Source of the DNA: Ancylostoma caninum
Lineage: Eukaryota > Nematoda > Chromadorea > Rhabditida > Ancylostomatidae
Assembly (NCBI GenBank): GCA_037903475.1
Contig: JBAJFG010000464.1
Location: 1 to 64,000 of the forward strand
Length of the DNA stretch: 64,000 nucleotides
Reading direction: 5' to 3'
Part shown: positions 11,193 to 22,777 of the stretch, one piece after another
Layout of the letters: each line of letters opens with the position of its first letter
Position numbering within the stretch: position 1 is the stretch's first letter
Translations under genes and position numbers: made by a program
Notes under the pieces: generated by a model
Databases searched by the model: none
What the model was told of the DNA's origin: nothing
Seen by the model: only the letters and a program-made list of their open reading frames with translations

Positions 11193-11568
11193 TGTTGTGT
11201 ACCCGCCTGTCTCCGGGCACACAAACTGTCCACTATCTCTCTAGGGTCTCTTTCTTGCGACCCTCAATCTCAACCCTCTCTTCCTGCGAGGGTAACTTCA
11301 ACCAGTACTTCTGTACCACCTACCAGACTAGTAACAGTTTATTAGTAGAGAATACAGAAGGCGGGGGCGGCTGCGGGCTTTCCGGCTGACTCCTAGCTGA
11401 ACACACCTAAGGCCCCAAACCACGGCCTTATATACAGCTCTGTTTCCCGCCATCGCCTTAACGTGCGATCAATCCGGACGGGAGATCTCCACGCCACCTA
11501 GGGAGATCATCGGTCTCCTGCCTGCCGATAACAGAGTCCCTCCTGGCAACAAGCCATCAGCCACAACA
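11193..11568 (-). repeat. Gypsy 5' LTR
   Basis: 376 bp, the transcription-start LTR for the minus-strand element. It precedes the leader and the gag frame. Confidence 0.95.
11428..11434 (-). promoter_or_regulatory. TATA-like box in the Gypsy 5' LTR
   Basis: On the sense (minus) strand the LTR contains GCTGTATATAAGGCCG, a plausible TATA element for the retrotransposon promoter. Position and sequence only; activity not shown. Confidence 0.45.
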
Positions 11569-11573
11569 GAGGG
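11569..11573. repeat. Target-site duplication GAGGG (right)
   Basis: Matches 8595-8599. Removing the element and one copy would rejoin the original spacer sequence. Confidence 0.9.
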
Positions 11574-12365
11574 CAAGAGTGTCCCCGAAAACCATACGAG
11601 GCTGCTTTTTTCGAACAAAGTATAAGACACTGTGCGAGTCATTTGGGTCATACCATCTTCAAAAAGAAAATTGTTGGAATGCGTACAGTGACGGAAAAAA
11701 TAATGAAATGCTTTTCTTTCCATCAAAATTTTGGACTCGCTTTAGTTCCTGATTGAACTAGCACAATCTGAGGAAGTACTGCGACTTTTCTGGTGCTTCT
11801 GCACAATCGTTTAACATAGGCGTGTTCTTGATGAATTATTAAACAATGAGTTCTTGTTTTTCGACAGCAACCGAGAGAAAACCAGGGTCCGGTTCTTTTT
11901 CGTTTTTCGGCATGAGTCAGTTCAGTGATCACCAGGATTGTTATATTCCAATCTGTCGGCGGTTATCGTTGAAAAAATGCTGTGGTTATTGCATTTATTT
12001 GAGAGTTCGCTCACAGATTGAGGCGATATTCGCTTCATTTTGCTACATATTTGTCGTCACGAAATTGTATGTACATACGTATACCGTATAAATGTTATTT
12101 AGAAATCGTTGCTAGAGCACGCACATCGGTATCACATTACTCTCGCGTTCAAAAAAATAGCTATCAGAGGTATTTTATACATTCCCGAGCATCCATTATT
12201 TAGGAAATTCTCCAGCTCTGTCAAGCTGTTACCGCATTTGCAAGGGAAGGGGGTGTGCGGGGAGAGCGTCCTTCAAAGGCCAAATGTGCACAGTTTCTCA
12301 CCAACCCGATTGTTCTCGAAACACTGGAGCCACGCTAAGTGCAAATAAATCTCCCAAATTTTTGA
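11574..12365. other. Right part of palindrome spacer
   Basis: About 0.8 kb between the Gypsy insertion and the right arm. No gene, RNA or transposon recognised. Short open frames near 11469-12348 have no recognisable motifs. Confidence 0.5.
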
Positions 12366-13722
12366 AAATTAGAGAACTTACTAGAAATCTTATGTATGGA
12401 GTGCAAAAAATACCCTATTCCAAATTTCCACCTGGAACTGAACGCAATCAATTCCTCAGCCTAAAACCACTAGAATGGAGAAGAAAGCGGAATGACTAAA
12501 TAAATTCATACAAATTACTGAAAAGATTCATGAGGCTTGATCCCAATGAGTTTTTCACTATTATTGATTCAAAAACGAGAGGACCTCCGCTCAGGCTTTC
12601 GTCCGCAACGGCCAAAACTCAGATCAGATTGAAATTTTCAACGGATAGAGTTCGTTCCGATTCCAACGAACCACTGCGTACTAGGGTATTTCCTGAGAAA
12701 CACACTCTCTTCAGGAAAACACTGTATGAGTTTATTTAATTACCTGTACTCTGAACGTTTGTCATTCACTGGTCATTGCGTGTACTTGGACATGTCCAAT
12801 GAATATGTAAATCAAATTCTTCCTTTCCACCATGGTGTGGCCCTAAATCTGCTTTAGGGAGAAGACAGCTGCAACAACGCAACATGGTCATAGATGCGTC
12901 TACTTTTTTCCTTATTTGTCTTTCCATATGTTTTATCCATTTGTGTTCATTGTTTTGTTTGTTTGTATTTCTAATATTCCCCCTTGAATCAACAGAGCAT
13001 ACGTTTTTGAGGGAGAAATTGTAGAACAATGGATTGAAGCGTAGCTAGTGGTCAGTTTTAGAGCTCATCTTCCTTCTGCTTGAACACGAACTCGTACTAC
13101 TGTTGCCAATTTCGTCCGATGCTTGAACTCTTGAAGAAAAATGTAGTCATGTCTGAGCGGGACCTTCGCTATAAAAAAAATCACTGGACATGAGAGAAGT
13201 CGTTCGCAGTTGATCAATAGAAACAGAAAATCCGAAGGTGGATCGGATGATCGAGCGCGAATCGATTGATTTCATCATCGCACTGGTTTGGCGACAGCCG
13301 CGTGCGAGCGAGTCTGATCGCCCAGTAATGGCTGGGCGGTGGTGGTAGAGATAACGGCTATTAGTGGGCGCGGACCGCCCGCTATAATTATCTGAGTGGC
13401 TCTTCATTCCAATGTTCAAAAACGCATAAAGGCCTGGTGACGCGCCTGGAAGGTGGATGTTCGTAGATGTGAAATTCGCACAAATAGATTCACTGACTAG
13501 GCAAAGAACATTTGGGTCTCGAAAATTTACATTGCGCATACATCGCTGTTCACTGGCACCGTGGGAGTTGGTCAAACAATAGAATTTTCCAGAATACTGC
13601 GAGGTTACATGTATAAACAGCTATCAATATTTTCTTGATTAAACGTTCACAAATCACATCAATGTGCTGTTTTTGACTTTGTCAGCACTATTCCTCTTGA
13701 ACCTCACTTCGGTTTTTTACAG

Positions 13723-13886
13723 CGACGCCTGTCTGTCCAAATGCAACGTCTATTCTCGAGTCAGAAGTGGCTTGCGCAAACTATGGCTATGTAATCCGAG
13801 AAATTAATCGAGGATACTATAAAATAGTGGTCGGTGCACAATGCTCAGCACACTTAGATCTAATGACGACAACCAGTGCATTTTTC
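13723..13886 (+). CDS. Candidate upstream exon of the right CAP gene (unrecognised Cys-containing domain)
   Basis: Bounded by a good acceptor (GGTTTTTTACAG) and donor (TTTTTC then GTGAGT). Only one frame is open throughout; it reads TPVCPNATSILESEVACANY and continues with YGYVIREINRGYYKIVVGAQC, a small three-cysteine segment I do not recognise. It lies about 1 kb upstream of the first ShKT exon on the same strand. The exon would end in phase 0 while 14920 needs one carried base, so at least one more exon must lie between them or this belongs to another gene. Its mirror is at 5787-5950 on the minus strand. Confidence 0.45.
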
Positions 13887-14339
13887 GTGAGTTTTGGTTC
13901 TCGATATCTGAAAGGTTTTTGAGATTTATTTGAAAGATTTAAGGTGCTTCTAGCAGTTAGCAGCTCGGGTGAGTGACATGTCAGATTTGTATGATATGAT
14001 TGTTCGGTAAGTCGAATCGCCCTAAGTACAAGAGGTGGTGAGTTAAGGTGGATCTTTCAGTGGAATAATTTTCTTTCTATTTTCCAAAGTCTACTCTCAA
14101 TCAACTGCATAGACACCTTCACAACCACAAACCAGTGATTATAAGGCTTAGCAGAGGGTAGTGACCACTGGCAAGCACGATGCCCCGCCTTGGTCGAGAT
14201 TGCTTACAGTTTCTTACATAAACCACAAAAAGATCTAATACTACTTTGTGCTGATGAGGTGTAAAAGGAAGAAAATGAGTGCTGCCAGGCAATGAAACGG
14301 TTGCAAGCTTCCACAGCTCGAATGAAGGAAGGAAGTACT

Positions 14340-14565
14340 GGGCCCGTAGTAAAGTGTCATGGCGGTGAGACGAACTCCAAAACTCACCACCACGCTCTAA
14401 GCGATGATTGCATGCCAGCTCACATCCACGGGATATGGGATAGCAGGCTGGCAATGACCTGCTATCCCATATCCCGTGGATGCGAGCTGGCATGCAATCA
14501 TCGCTTAGAGCGTGGTGGTGAGTTTTGGAGTTCATATCACCGCCACGACACTTTACTACGGGCCC
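14340..14565. mobile_element. Fold-back MITE, right-arm copy
   Basis: Mirror of 5108-5333 with the same termini and pairing. It was in place before the arms were duplicated. Confidence 0.85.
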
Positions 14566-14919
14566 TGATTTTTTATTTTTCGGGATTATTTAACTCACCC
14601 CATCCTTCGGGAAGAACCTTGAGTCGGCTCAGTGTGATTTCAACATAGAAGACTAACTCTAATGCTTTAACGTGAGGAAACTTGCCAGATTTGCGCTACT
14701 TTCATTTGCAATTGTTTCATATAAACACAATATAACATGCCTGACTGAATGATTCGATGGACACTGTTTGGAAATACCCAGGAAAAGATGAACACTTGGA
14801 GACTTTTCTTGTATTTTTGGGTGCACTCGCCCGTGAAGTACCTATCGCTGTCGAATAGAATGAAGATGTGGTTAATCCAGTGTTCTCTTTTTTTAACTGA
14901 AAAGCAGTATATGTTTCAG

Positions 14920-17900
14920 CGGTCATCACACAACAGTTCCAGCAATGTGGGAACGGCGCTGAAAGCAACTGCTGCGATAGGCACGAATCATGCGCCTATT
15001 GGGCAGGAGTAGGCGAGTGCACAAAAAATCCCGATTGGATGCTGCCTAACTGTCAGCTGTCGTGCCACAGTTGCAGGACCGATTCCGAAAAACAGCTTAA
15101 GCAGAAATCACGTGAGTTTGAAAACTACTCCATGGGAACGAGAGAAGGTTTATAAATTTCCTCCTCCGATACTGGCACCAACGTTACACTTGCGTTAAAT
15201 TTTGTTTTGTTTGTAGTAATATTAGCAAGATATTAGGGAGATAAGTAGATGAGTATTTACCATTGATGAATGAATAGTAATAGACGCTGATCGTGAACAT
15301 TCCCATCCTTTGTTGTCAGAGTAGCAGGCCGTACCCACCCACAATCTCTATGAGTAGTTACTGTGCCGGCCAGCACAGTACATCTGGCGAAAGCGAACGG
15401 TTGACTATTTGTCCATGCATCTCATCCATAGGTTTTCCGACTATTGCGCGGAACTCGGCAAGCAAATACAGTCACGACAATATTGGGTGGATTCTGCATA
15501 ATTGAAGCAACTTTTAGAGTTTTGCCGCGCGGCGCCATATGATGAAGGATAGGGTGCGGCAACGCTGAGCTCGCGCAGCAAGTGACACTAGTGTGGGGCT
15601 TTAGAAGATTTTGTTCCGCGCGAGCGCATCGCCGCATCTTGCGAGCTCGCTGTGCGAATCGCGAAGTAGAATGATATTCGTTGCCGCACGGCAAATCCAA
15701 CGCGACTTCCAGAGCGAGAAGTTTCTCGCGCGCGAGCCACTTGTCGCGCCACCCCGCTCCGCTCATTGGAAAATCTACGAAAGCCGCTCAAGAAGCTATC
15801 CGCAACTAGACTCAGGAACCCAAAAACAAGTTGTCGGCGCAGCTTAGCCTGGTGGCAGCTTGCAGTCAACCTGTTAAGTAGCGAATTGTTGTCGACAACT
15901 TCCATGTTCCTCCTTCTTTGAACCTTGGCATTTGTTGGCAATCTTTTTGTGCCAGCAATGGTTTCAGGTGGACAGATTTATTCTTCATGACCGACGTTTC
16001 GACTCAATCGTCGTCTTGGGAGGCTCTGAATCCACCGTTATTGTGGAATAGTCCGCACCACTCGTGACTGTCGTTGCGGACAAGATTGGGACAAGATTTG
16101 GATAAATCTGTCCACCTAAAAACCTTGCTGGCACAATAATAATTTGTTGTCGACAAAATTTGACATATCATACCATCCAAAAACAAGTTATCGGCAACCT
16201 TTTCTCTCGACAACTTATCGACAAGGAAAAGAAAAAAAAGTTGCCGACAACCTTACAAGAAATTTTTCGATTCGAAGGTACGTAATACACGAAGGATCTA
16301 TTGAGTACAGCAAGGCAATAGGTGCCATGGTACTATTTGGATAGAAAGCTTTTGCAATCCAGTTCTGTATTCAACAAGCATTAACATTGATTACCACAAA
16401 AACAACAAACACTAATTTTTGCAATTTCATACGACTGAGAAGTTGTTAGCGAGGAAAGGGCGTAAGCAACTTGTCGAGAAGTATTGGACCGACAAATTGC
16501 CGAATCGACAACGAAACGCAAAATCAACTTGTCAGCAAGCTTTGCGGCGAACGAGTTCCGGACGAACCAGAAACTTGTTTGCCAAAGGCTTGTCCACAAG
16601 TTGTTTTTTCGGGATCTGAGAATGTGAAATAATTTTTCGAGATTATGAGATTACTGAACACATTATAGACTTCGGCACTAAGTAACGGTCCAGGGGTCTG
16701 ACATCTCAAGTGTCCTGATTTCTATATGTTGTACACATTTACGCTGTTCATGTGTAGTGGCCAGAAAAGGAGCTTCCCTACAAATTCCTCTTGATAAAAG
16801 AGGAACTACGGTAAACTCCACTTAAAAATAGTAGCACCATTATTTTCTAACCACTAGCTCGATTTTGTTAAGTCTCTCTTCTCTCTTTCTCATCCGCCGA
16901 TGTGAAACCGGGGAGTATAAATTCAGGAAGTTCCAGAGTGCGGTACCGGTAAGGAAAGCAAGTGCTGTGACAAGGAGGACTCAGAATCATGTGCGTATTG
17001 GGCAAGCATTGGCGAGTGTGAAAAGAACCCCAATTTTATGCTGAAACAATGTAAACTGTCGTGTCATGCCTGCAGAACCTCGTTCGTTAAGCCACGATCA
17101 CGTAAGTTTTGGTGAATAGCAAAAGCTTAAACCAATTGTTGCTGAGAATGAGCTCGATTGGAGTTCGAACAACTTTCATTAATTACCTATTATGGTGTTA
17201 GTGACGCCTCTTTTCAAGCACTAAGTCAGATGAGTAAACCTGGATTTTTTTCTTTCTATTCCTGCATGTGGAAATTATTTATATTGTACTCTTCAATCCT
17301 ACATTTCGTCCAGACAAAAGCCGTGCTTACGTACTTTTTTAAATGATTTTTGATTCTTAGCTTCCATGCTTCATACTTGATTCCTAGTTTAGAAAAATGC
17401 CGTGACAATGGAATGACGGAAGAAGTCCGCCAAAAGTTTCTCAACATGCATAATAAGTACAGGTAGCAACTACACTACGATGATAGACATGATCAAATAA
17501 TTCTTTTTGCGGATATGTTGCTGAATTGCAGATCACTGGTTGCTAAAGGAAACGCAAAGGATAAGAAGGGAGGAAACGCGCCCAAGGCTGCTAGAATGAT
17601 GAAAATGGTGCATATTTCGTTAATATGAAACACCTAAATTAATCGATCCCTCTCAGATACCCAGGCTATTAACATTGCCTTAACTCAAACAAACAGTACT
17701 GATTTAAGTTAGAACATAAGCGACAATCAGATTAGAATATGTATGTGAGACGCTACCTCGAAAGATTTCAAAGGATTCTATAGAACAGCTTAAAGTTTCT
17801 TGTCTGCAGTCCAGCCCTCTACTAGAAGCATATGTTTGTTCTAAGAGAAAAAAATGAAGTTGCTCGTATTAATTCTCTTAGACCATTCTTTTTCTTTCTC

Positions 17901-19218
17901 ATGAATGCAATGTTATAGATATTAGATTGCATTTATATGAAAAATCTTCCCATAGCGAAGTCACTAGGATGGCTTGTCTTTTTGCTCACAGATACAGGGA
18001 ATGAAGCAAAAGTAACTACACAACGTTGACTGTTCTACAGGGCATTCATCTCGGAGTAAACATCGCGTCGCGAGCTGATCCATTCCAATAGATCAAATTC
18101 TCTGTTGAACGGGTACGTTTTTAGCGGCTCGAACGTAGCCTTTGCACTAGATCCGCAATTGCACCGATGTTTACTTCGTGACAAGTGCCATATATTCTTC
18201 TGCAGTAGTCCCGAGTTCTCGGATGAAGGAAGAGGGTGGAGAAAATAAGCAAAACAGCATATATCACAATAATGATACCTTCTTTGCCTTTAGTGAAATA
18301 ACGCTTGCGAATTACTGTGCACAACAATGCTCACAACCTTATTTACAAAGCTGCTCATCAGAAGCGATAAACGGATTAGCGATCAGCGTCCTCATCTAAT
18401 GTGGTAGTGTGTCCAGGTTCAAAAGACTACAGCATGCTGACATCTTCCCACAAGTGATGTTTGCATAGATGAGATAGGATATTTGAATAATCTTTATGCG
18501 AGTCATCCATTTCAGAGCATGTCATTTTTTTCGAATTCATTCAGGTATATGACTGTGATATTGAAGAAAGTGCCATGAGACATGCAGTAGGATGCCGATG
18601 GGGACATTCCTCACAAAGTGAAAGAAAGGATCTTGGTGAAAATCTGTACTACTCTCAAAAACTGCAGATGAACAAAGTTAAAGCGGCTGAAGATGTACGT
18701 TCTTCTTGAAAAACGTTGCGGCAAGTTGAGAAGTGCACCGCTATTGAGCGAACAAGTTCAGGCTTCTAAGTTATGGTTTGATGAGCTCGCCAAATACGGA
18801 GTGGGCAAGGAGAATGTGCTCACACAAGAGCTTTGGAACAGGCCGGGAACTCAGATCGGGCATTACACCCAAGTAAGAGCTTTAGTTTGCTGTTCCGCCA
18901 CTTAAAACAATGTTTTCCGCCACTTAAAACAAGGTTAACTCCATTGTCTTAAGATGGTCTGGCAAGACACCTACAGGGTGGGATGTTACGTGAACTGGTG
19001 CGATTCCATGACGTATGTGGTCTGCCAATATGGACCACAGTATGTGTTTTGTGGATTTATTTGACCCACATCTCACTTTAATGATATTGATTATCTTTAG
19101 GGGGAATTGGATAGGCGACCCCATCTACGAGGTTGGAAATCCGTGCACGACAGATGACGATTGCAACTGCGACAACTGCAAGTGCAGCAAAAAGGAGGCA
19201 TTATGCGTTATTCAGTAG
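14920..19218 (+). CDS. ShKT-ShKT-CAP secreted protein (ASP/SCP-TAPS family), right-arm copy
   Basis: CAP-superfamily protein of the nematode ASP / venom-allergen-like group, normally secreted and abundant in parasitic strongylids. Phase-consistent exons: 14920-15111 (ShKT 1: NCCDRHESCAYW...CHSC), 16937-17101 (ShKT 2: SKCCDKEDSESCAYW...CHAC), 17393-17462 (CRDNGMTEEVRQKFLNMHNK, the classic CAP start), 17532-17607 (GGNAPKAARMMKM), 18545-18694 (GCRWGHSS, LGENLYY), 18762-18872 (ELWN, IGHYTQ), 18954-19039 (MVWQDTYRVGCYV, VVCQYGP) and 19101-19218 (GNWIGDPIYEVGNPC, then a Cys-rich tail and TAG). All joins have AG/GT ends and carry split codons correctly. The true start, signal peptide and upstream exons are not resolved; 13723-13886 is a candidate. 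Function in the host is inferred from family only. Confidence 0.88.
15772..16592. repeat. Field of TTGTCGACAA-like words in a CAP-gene intron (right arm)
   Basis: Mirror of 3080-3900; same recurrent near-palindromic words. Confidence 0.6.
15947..16136. mobile_element. Fold-back element with TTGTGCCAGCAA ends, right arm
   Basis: Mirror of 3536-3725 with the same terminal inverted repeats. Confidence 0.75.
18035..18182. mobile_element. Fold-back repeat of the CTACAGGGCATTC family, partial (right arm)
   Basis: Mirror of 1490-1637. Confidence 0.7.
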
Positions 19219-19672
19219 TGGCTTTTGCATAAAGCTTTTCCAGAGCGAATGAAAGTCACAGCAGCAGAGATAACACCTAATTCGCCATTAGTTTTAATCA
19301 CAGTGACATTAGCGATGGAAAAATCATTTTTGACACGGTCGAAGTACCCGCTCATAGGAGCATGGTGGGATATCGCAGCAAGCTGTGCTGGCTGTCTGTC
19401 GGTGAACACGTCGTGGCTTGTCCAATCGACATCAACGATGATACATGTCTTTCCATTGTTCCAGCGAACTGGTACACACCCCGTCGCAAACAATAGGTTT
19501 AGAAATCATTTTGGAGCATTTCATGAACAATGCCGGAATCGGGACATCGGGAAAGTTTGAGCCATTTTGATGGTTTGAGCACGGATATGTGTCCAAGCTC
19601 AGGATCAATTTGGGTTGTTGGGTATCAGAAGGTGCACAAAGCGTCCCAGCATAAAAATGCAGGAAAACCCCC

Positions 19673-20728
19673 TTCTTGAACTCTTTCACTTCGGAGGACA
19701 CGGGTATCCGATGCATCGACAGCTCGTACACGGAGTTTCGCCGCGATCGATCGATGACGCCGCTATTCAACCTCTCGTGTATGTGTGCATGCTCCATTCG
19801 ACCTCTCGTGAATGGGCGCAAGGCGCCGCATGACGGCATGGAGTTGCAGCGGAGGCATCGGTCGATCGCAGCGCAACTCCGTTTACGAGATGTCAATGCG
19901 CCGGTTCCCGTTTTCTTCAAAATGAAACAATTCAACATTTTTGAGCTGGGATTCGTACACTATTGTAATCAGTACCGCCCATCCCTCTTTTAGTACCGAG
20001 TACTGCAAAATGATCCTGAGTTTAGACACTGCCTTTAAACTCTACACAAATTTCTGATGCATAACGAGTTCTCACCAGGTGGAGAGAGGCGCTGGGCAAA
20101 ATGTTACCGCCGAGAGTTTTTTTTACCGTAGCGAGTTTAGTCACGCGCGGATAAAATGGTGCAGCGCAGTCCTTGCTGCAGGTCGTTGGTCGAGCGACCT
20201 TGCGTGACCAAAATGCTATGAAGACCCAATGAACGAGGTTGGAGTCCAGTTACATTAAAGCTGGGATGATGGGATTACCCATTCCTACCAATCCTATCTT
20301 GGTAACCCCATCCTAAACTCAACTTCACTCATTAATAGCACCCTACCTTTCCAGGCAAAAAAAGTGCGTGGGGCAACCACTTGAGGTGTGGGCAAAAACT
20401 CTACGCTTACGAAATCCTTAGTAAATTAAAGGAGAAGCAAAAATAATAATGAATTGAGTTTAAATTCGGAATCCTTTTCATGAGTGGCGTGGGCTCCAAC
20501 GGGAAGTGAAGAAAACTGTTGCTATCGCCAAATTCAAACACTACACCGAATTGCAGGATGCACTACGATGTTCTAAATACCTCAGAGGGACAGAAGTTGC
20601 CGTATCGACAGGTCGTCGTCGTTCCACAACCATGGTCACAGGGTCATTCATTTCATTGAGACGGCCAATGGAAACATCCCACGCAGCCCAAACGAGATCT
20701 TGGAGAGATGGAGATAATATTTCGAACA
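19673..20728. other. No recognised gene; sequence right of the palindrome
   Basis: A low-copy-looking stretch with short open frames of no recognisable content. It contains an internal inverted word (GGAGTTTCGCCGCGATCGAT near 19732 versus the complement of GATCGCAGCGCAACTCCG near 19863). The left partner of this stretch, if the palindrome continues, would lie outside the window. Confidence 0.5.
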
Positions 20729-20879
20729 GGGCTGGGATTCATGAAACATAGCGAAGCAAACTCAGGCTAGCAAACAAACTTTTGCCGTCTATGTCTCTTC
20801 GCTCTAACTAGTCAATACGATAACCAATCAGGCTAGCCATCAATGGTTTGCTTGGTTATCGTTTCATGAATCCCAGCCC
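20729..20879. mobile_element. MITE with GGGCTGGGATTCATGAAAC ends
   Basis: 151 bp. Left end GGGCTGGGATTCATGAAAC and right end GTTTCATGAATCCCAGCCC are exact complements; the inner sequence is partly palindromic (AGGCTAGC and GGCTAGCC). A second copy lies at 46717-46868 and an isolated right end (GTTTCATGAAACCCAGCT) near 21356. Confidence 0.85.
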
Positions 20880-20934
20880 GGATGTTCAACGAGGAGTTTC
20901 CACAACCACTAATCCCGTTTGTGTAAAGCATTCA

Positions 20935-21215
20935 AGGCCCTGTTCTATCAATAGATCCTGCAGAAGTAAGCGAGGCAATCAAGAGAATGATACGAAACAA
21001 GGCAACCGGACCGGATGCCATCCGCGCTGACGTATGGAAACTGATGGTCGAGAACTTCGCTGCATGGCTTTCCAAAGTCTTCAACAAGATCTCAGCAGAG
21101 CGCCAAACACCAGACGCTTGGCAGATGAGTATGACCGTGCCTATCAGGAAAGAAAGAGGCGACAGCGCAGACTGCTTATCATATAGACTGAAACGCCTAT
21201 TCTGTTTCACGAGAA
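20935..21215 (+). pseudogene. RTE-type LINE reverse-transcriptase fragment
   Basis: The open stretch starts near PVLSIDPAEVSEAIKRM and continues MIRNKATGPDAIRADVWKLM, WLSKVFNKI, TPDAWQMSMTVPI and ADCLSYR. The order NKATGPD, P.DAW, VPI.K and DC..YR is the N-terminal part of non-LTR reverse transcriptases of the nematode RTE group. No catalytic YADD region follows, so this is a short relic. It directly follows the MITE at 20729-20879. Confidence 0.85.
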
Positions 21216-21554
21216 TCTTCGTATCGAACCCAGAACAAGTACAGCGCTAGCCCTGTAGTGCTGGTCAGAAATTGGTGAGGACTACCTGCAGCGAAACGCT
21301 GCGTAGTCCACAAGATAGCTGATCACTTTAACTACAGCTGGTTTGAGTGGTCAAAGTTTCATGAAACCCAGCTCTACATGGAATCTTATTTCAGTGCAAC
21401 TTCGAAAGCTTTGACACTCTCTCCTGATCGGATCAGGACCACTGGGCAGAAATGATACTTATTCGTTAACTTCGTCTTGGTCAATGCTTTCAAAAATGGG
21501 TGTTTCGTTCCTAACCACAGGGTTACCTCGCGCACTTGTGAATATCTTACGTAT

Positions 21555-21725
21555 TCTTAATTGGCAGCTTATGTGTGTGTTTGTGTGTGTCTGTCCGTAT
21601 GTGTGTATCAGGGCTGTGCGTTAAATAAATTTTAGATTTCCTTAAGCCGTTAATTCGTTACGTTGAATGGCAAAAAATGGTCGTTACGCGTTAATGCGTT
21701 AACCCGTTAATTCGTTAGAAGACGG
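21555..21725. repeat. GT-rich microsatellite and CGTTAA-rich tract
   Basis: 21568-21607 is a TG/GT-rich run. 21618-21718 repeats words of the CGTTAATTCGTTA and GCGTTAACCCGTTA type several times. Simple-sequence DNA with no coding signal. Confidence 0.65.
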
Positions 21726-21762
21726 ATTTGCGAATATTTTGATAAGTTTCATCAGCTGTAAC

Positions 21763-22777
21763 CAGTGGCGGACGCAGAAAGTGGGCGGGAGAGGGGGGGG
21801 TGCTTGGGAAAAAAGTGGGGTCTCCGCCGTTTTGGGGACCCAAACGGTAAACAAAATTAATTAATTAATTATAATAATAATTAATCAACTAATTATAATA
21901 ATAAACAATTAATAAAAATTATATTAAAAATAATATCAAAAATGAACAAGTAAAATAAACTAATACAAGACTTTTATATGTACATATTTAAAAAACACCG
22001 TCCATCTTCAGACGATAGGAAAAAAAACAATATCGCGGATAACAATGCAGATTTTGCAAGGAGCTACACACGTTCGACTCCGAGAATTTTTCTCAAGTTT
22101 GTGGAGTAACTACTGCACAACTACAAGAAACTGTATATAGACATTTATTATGTTTATATAGACATTTACACACAATAAAATTTTTTATGCAGCTTTTGTC
22201 TTCCAACTCGTGTTGCTATCTGAAAATAACATATTAGCAGGATTTGCTCTGTAAATCGAAAGTATAGGTACAGTAACGCAGTTTGAGGCAGCCAGGCATA
22301 CACGTGCATGAATTCCATCATAAAGCCTGAAATAGGTGTAAAATGAAATTGTAAAAAATAGTGTGTAAAAATTGAACCAAAATTAAAATCCAGAAATTGA
22401 AAGAGAAACCGATTGAAGAGTTTGAAATTTACTTTACGTTTCAATCCCGAAGGTCAGACTAAAACAATAAGCGGGAAGATTTGATAATTCGAGAATATAT
22501 ATATATATATCAGTGGCGGACGCAGGGGGGGCCACCGAGAATGGGTCGGCAAACTTTTGAAATTACTTCACAGTACAGATAAAAAACTTGTATGAGTTTA
22601 TTTTTATTCGTTTATTTTTATCATTATTTTTAATATTATTTTTATCTATTGTTTATTATTTATTGTTATAATTAATATTTTAATTATTTTTATTTTCCAT
22701 CTGGGTTCCCAAAATGGTGGAGACCCCACTTTTTCCCCACGCTCCCTCCTCCCGTCCATTTTCTGCATCCGCCACTG
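21763..22777. mobile_element. CAGTGGCGGA-ended non-autonomous DNA element(s)
   Basis: The left end CAGTGGCGGACGCAGAAAGT, followed by a GGGG-rich tract and AAAAAGTGGGGTCTCCGCC, is mirrored at 22777 (CAGTGGCGGATGCAGAAAAT in complement, then AAAAAGTGGGGTCTCCACC). A third CAGTGGCGGACGCAGG start at 22511, after an (AT)n run, suggests a nested or second element at 22511-22777. The interior is very AT-rich (TAATTAATTA, TTATTATTT) with no transposase. No clear target duplication. Confidence 0.65.

Larger units (their letters stand above)
8600..11568 (-). mobile_element. Internally deleted Ty3/Gypsy LTR retrotransposon
   Basis: Bounded by two direct 376-bp LTRs (8600-8975 and 11193-11568) and by a 5-bp target duplication GAGGG at 8595-8599 and 11569-11573. 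LTRs start TGTTGTG and end CAACA. The element reads on the minus strand, so the right LTR is 5'. Only 2.2 kb lies between the LTRs: gag, two zinc knuckles, the start of a protease and the C-terminal part of an integrase in one frame. Reverse transcriptase, RNase H and the integrase catalytic front are missing. The LTRs differ at one position by eye (8687 versus 11280), so insertion is recent. It is non-autonomous and would need enzymes from a relative. Confidence 0.93.
12366..19672. repeat. Right arm of the giant inverted repeat
   Basis: Reverse-complement partner of 1-7307. The match begins at the conserved segment around 12366-12410 (the complement of 7260-7307) and continues to 19672, where the left arm runs out at the window edge, so the true outer end is unknown. 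The arm carries the plus-strand ShKT/CAP gene copy. The few differences between arms argue against an exact sequence duplication made during assembly, but a head-to-head join of two haplotypes cannot be excluded from sequence alone. Confidence 0.95.

Noticed and set aside
13147..13575. 142-codon minus-strand frame in the right arm (mirror at 6098-6526)
   Set aside because: It is antisense to the CAP gene region, has no recognisable motif, and its duplication only reflects the palindrome.
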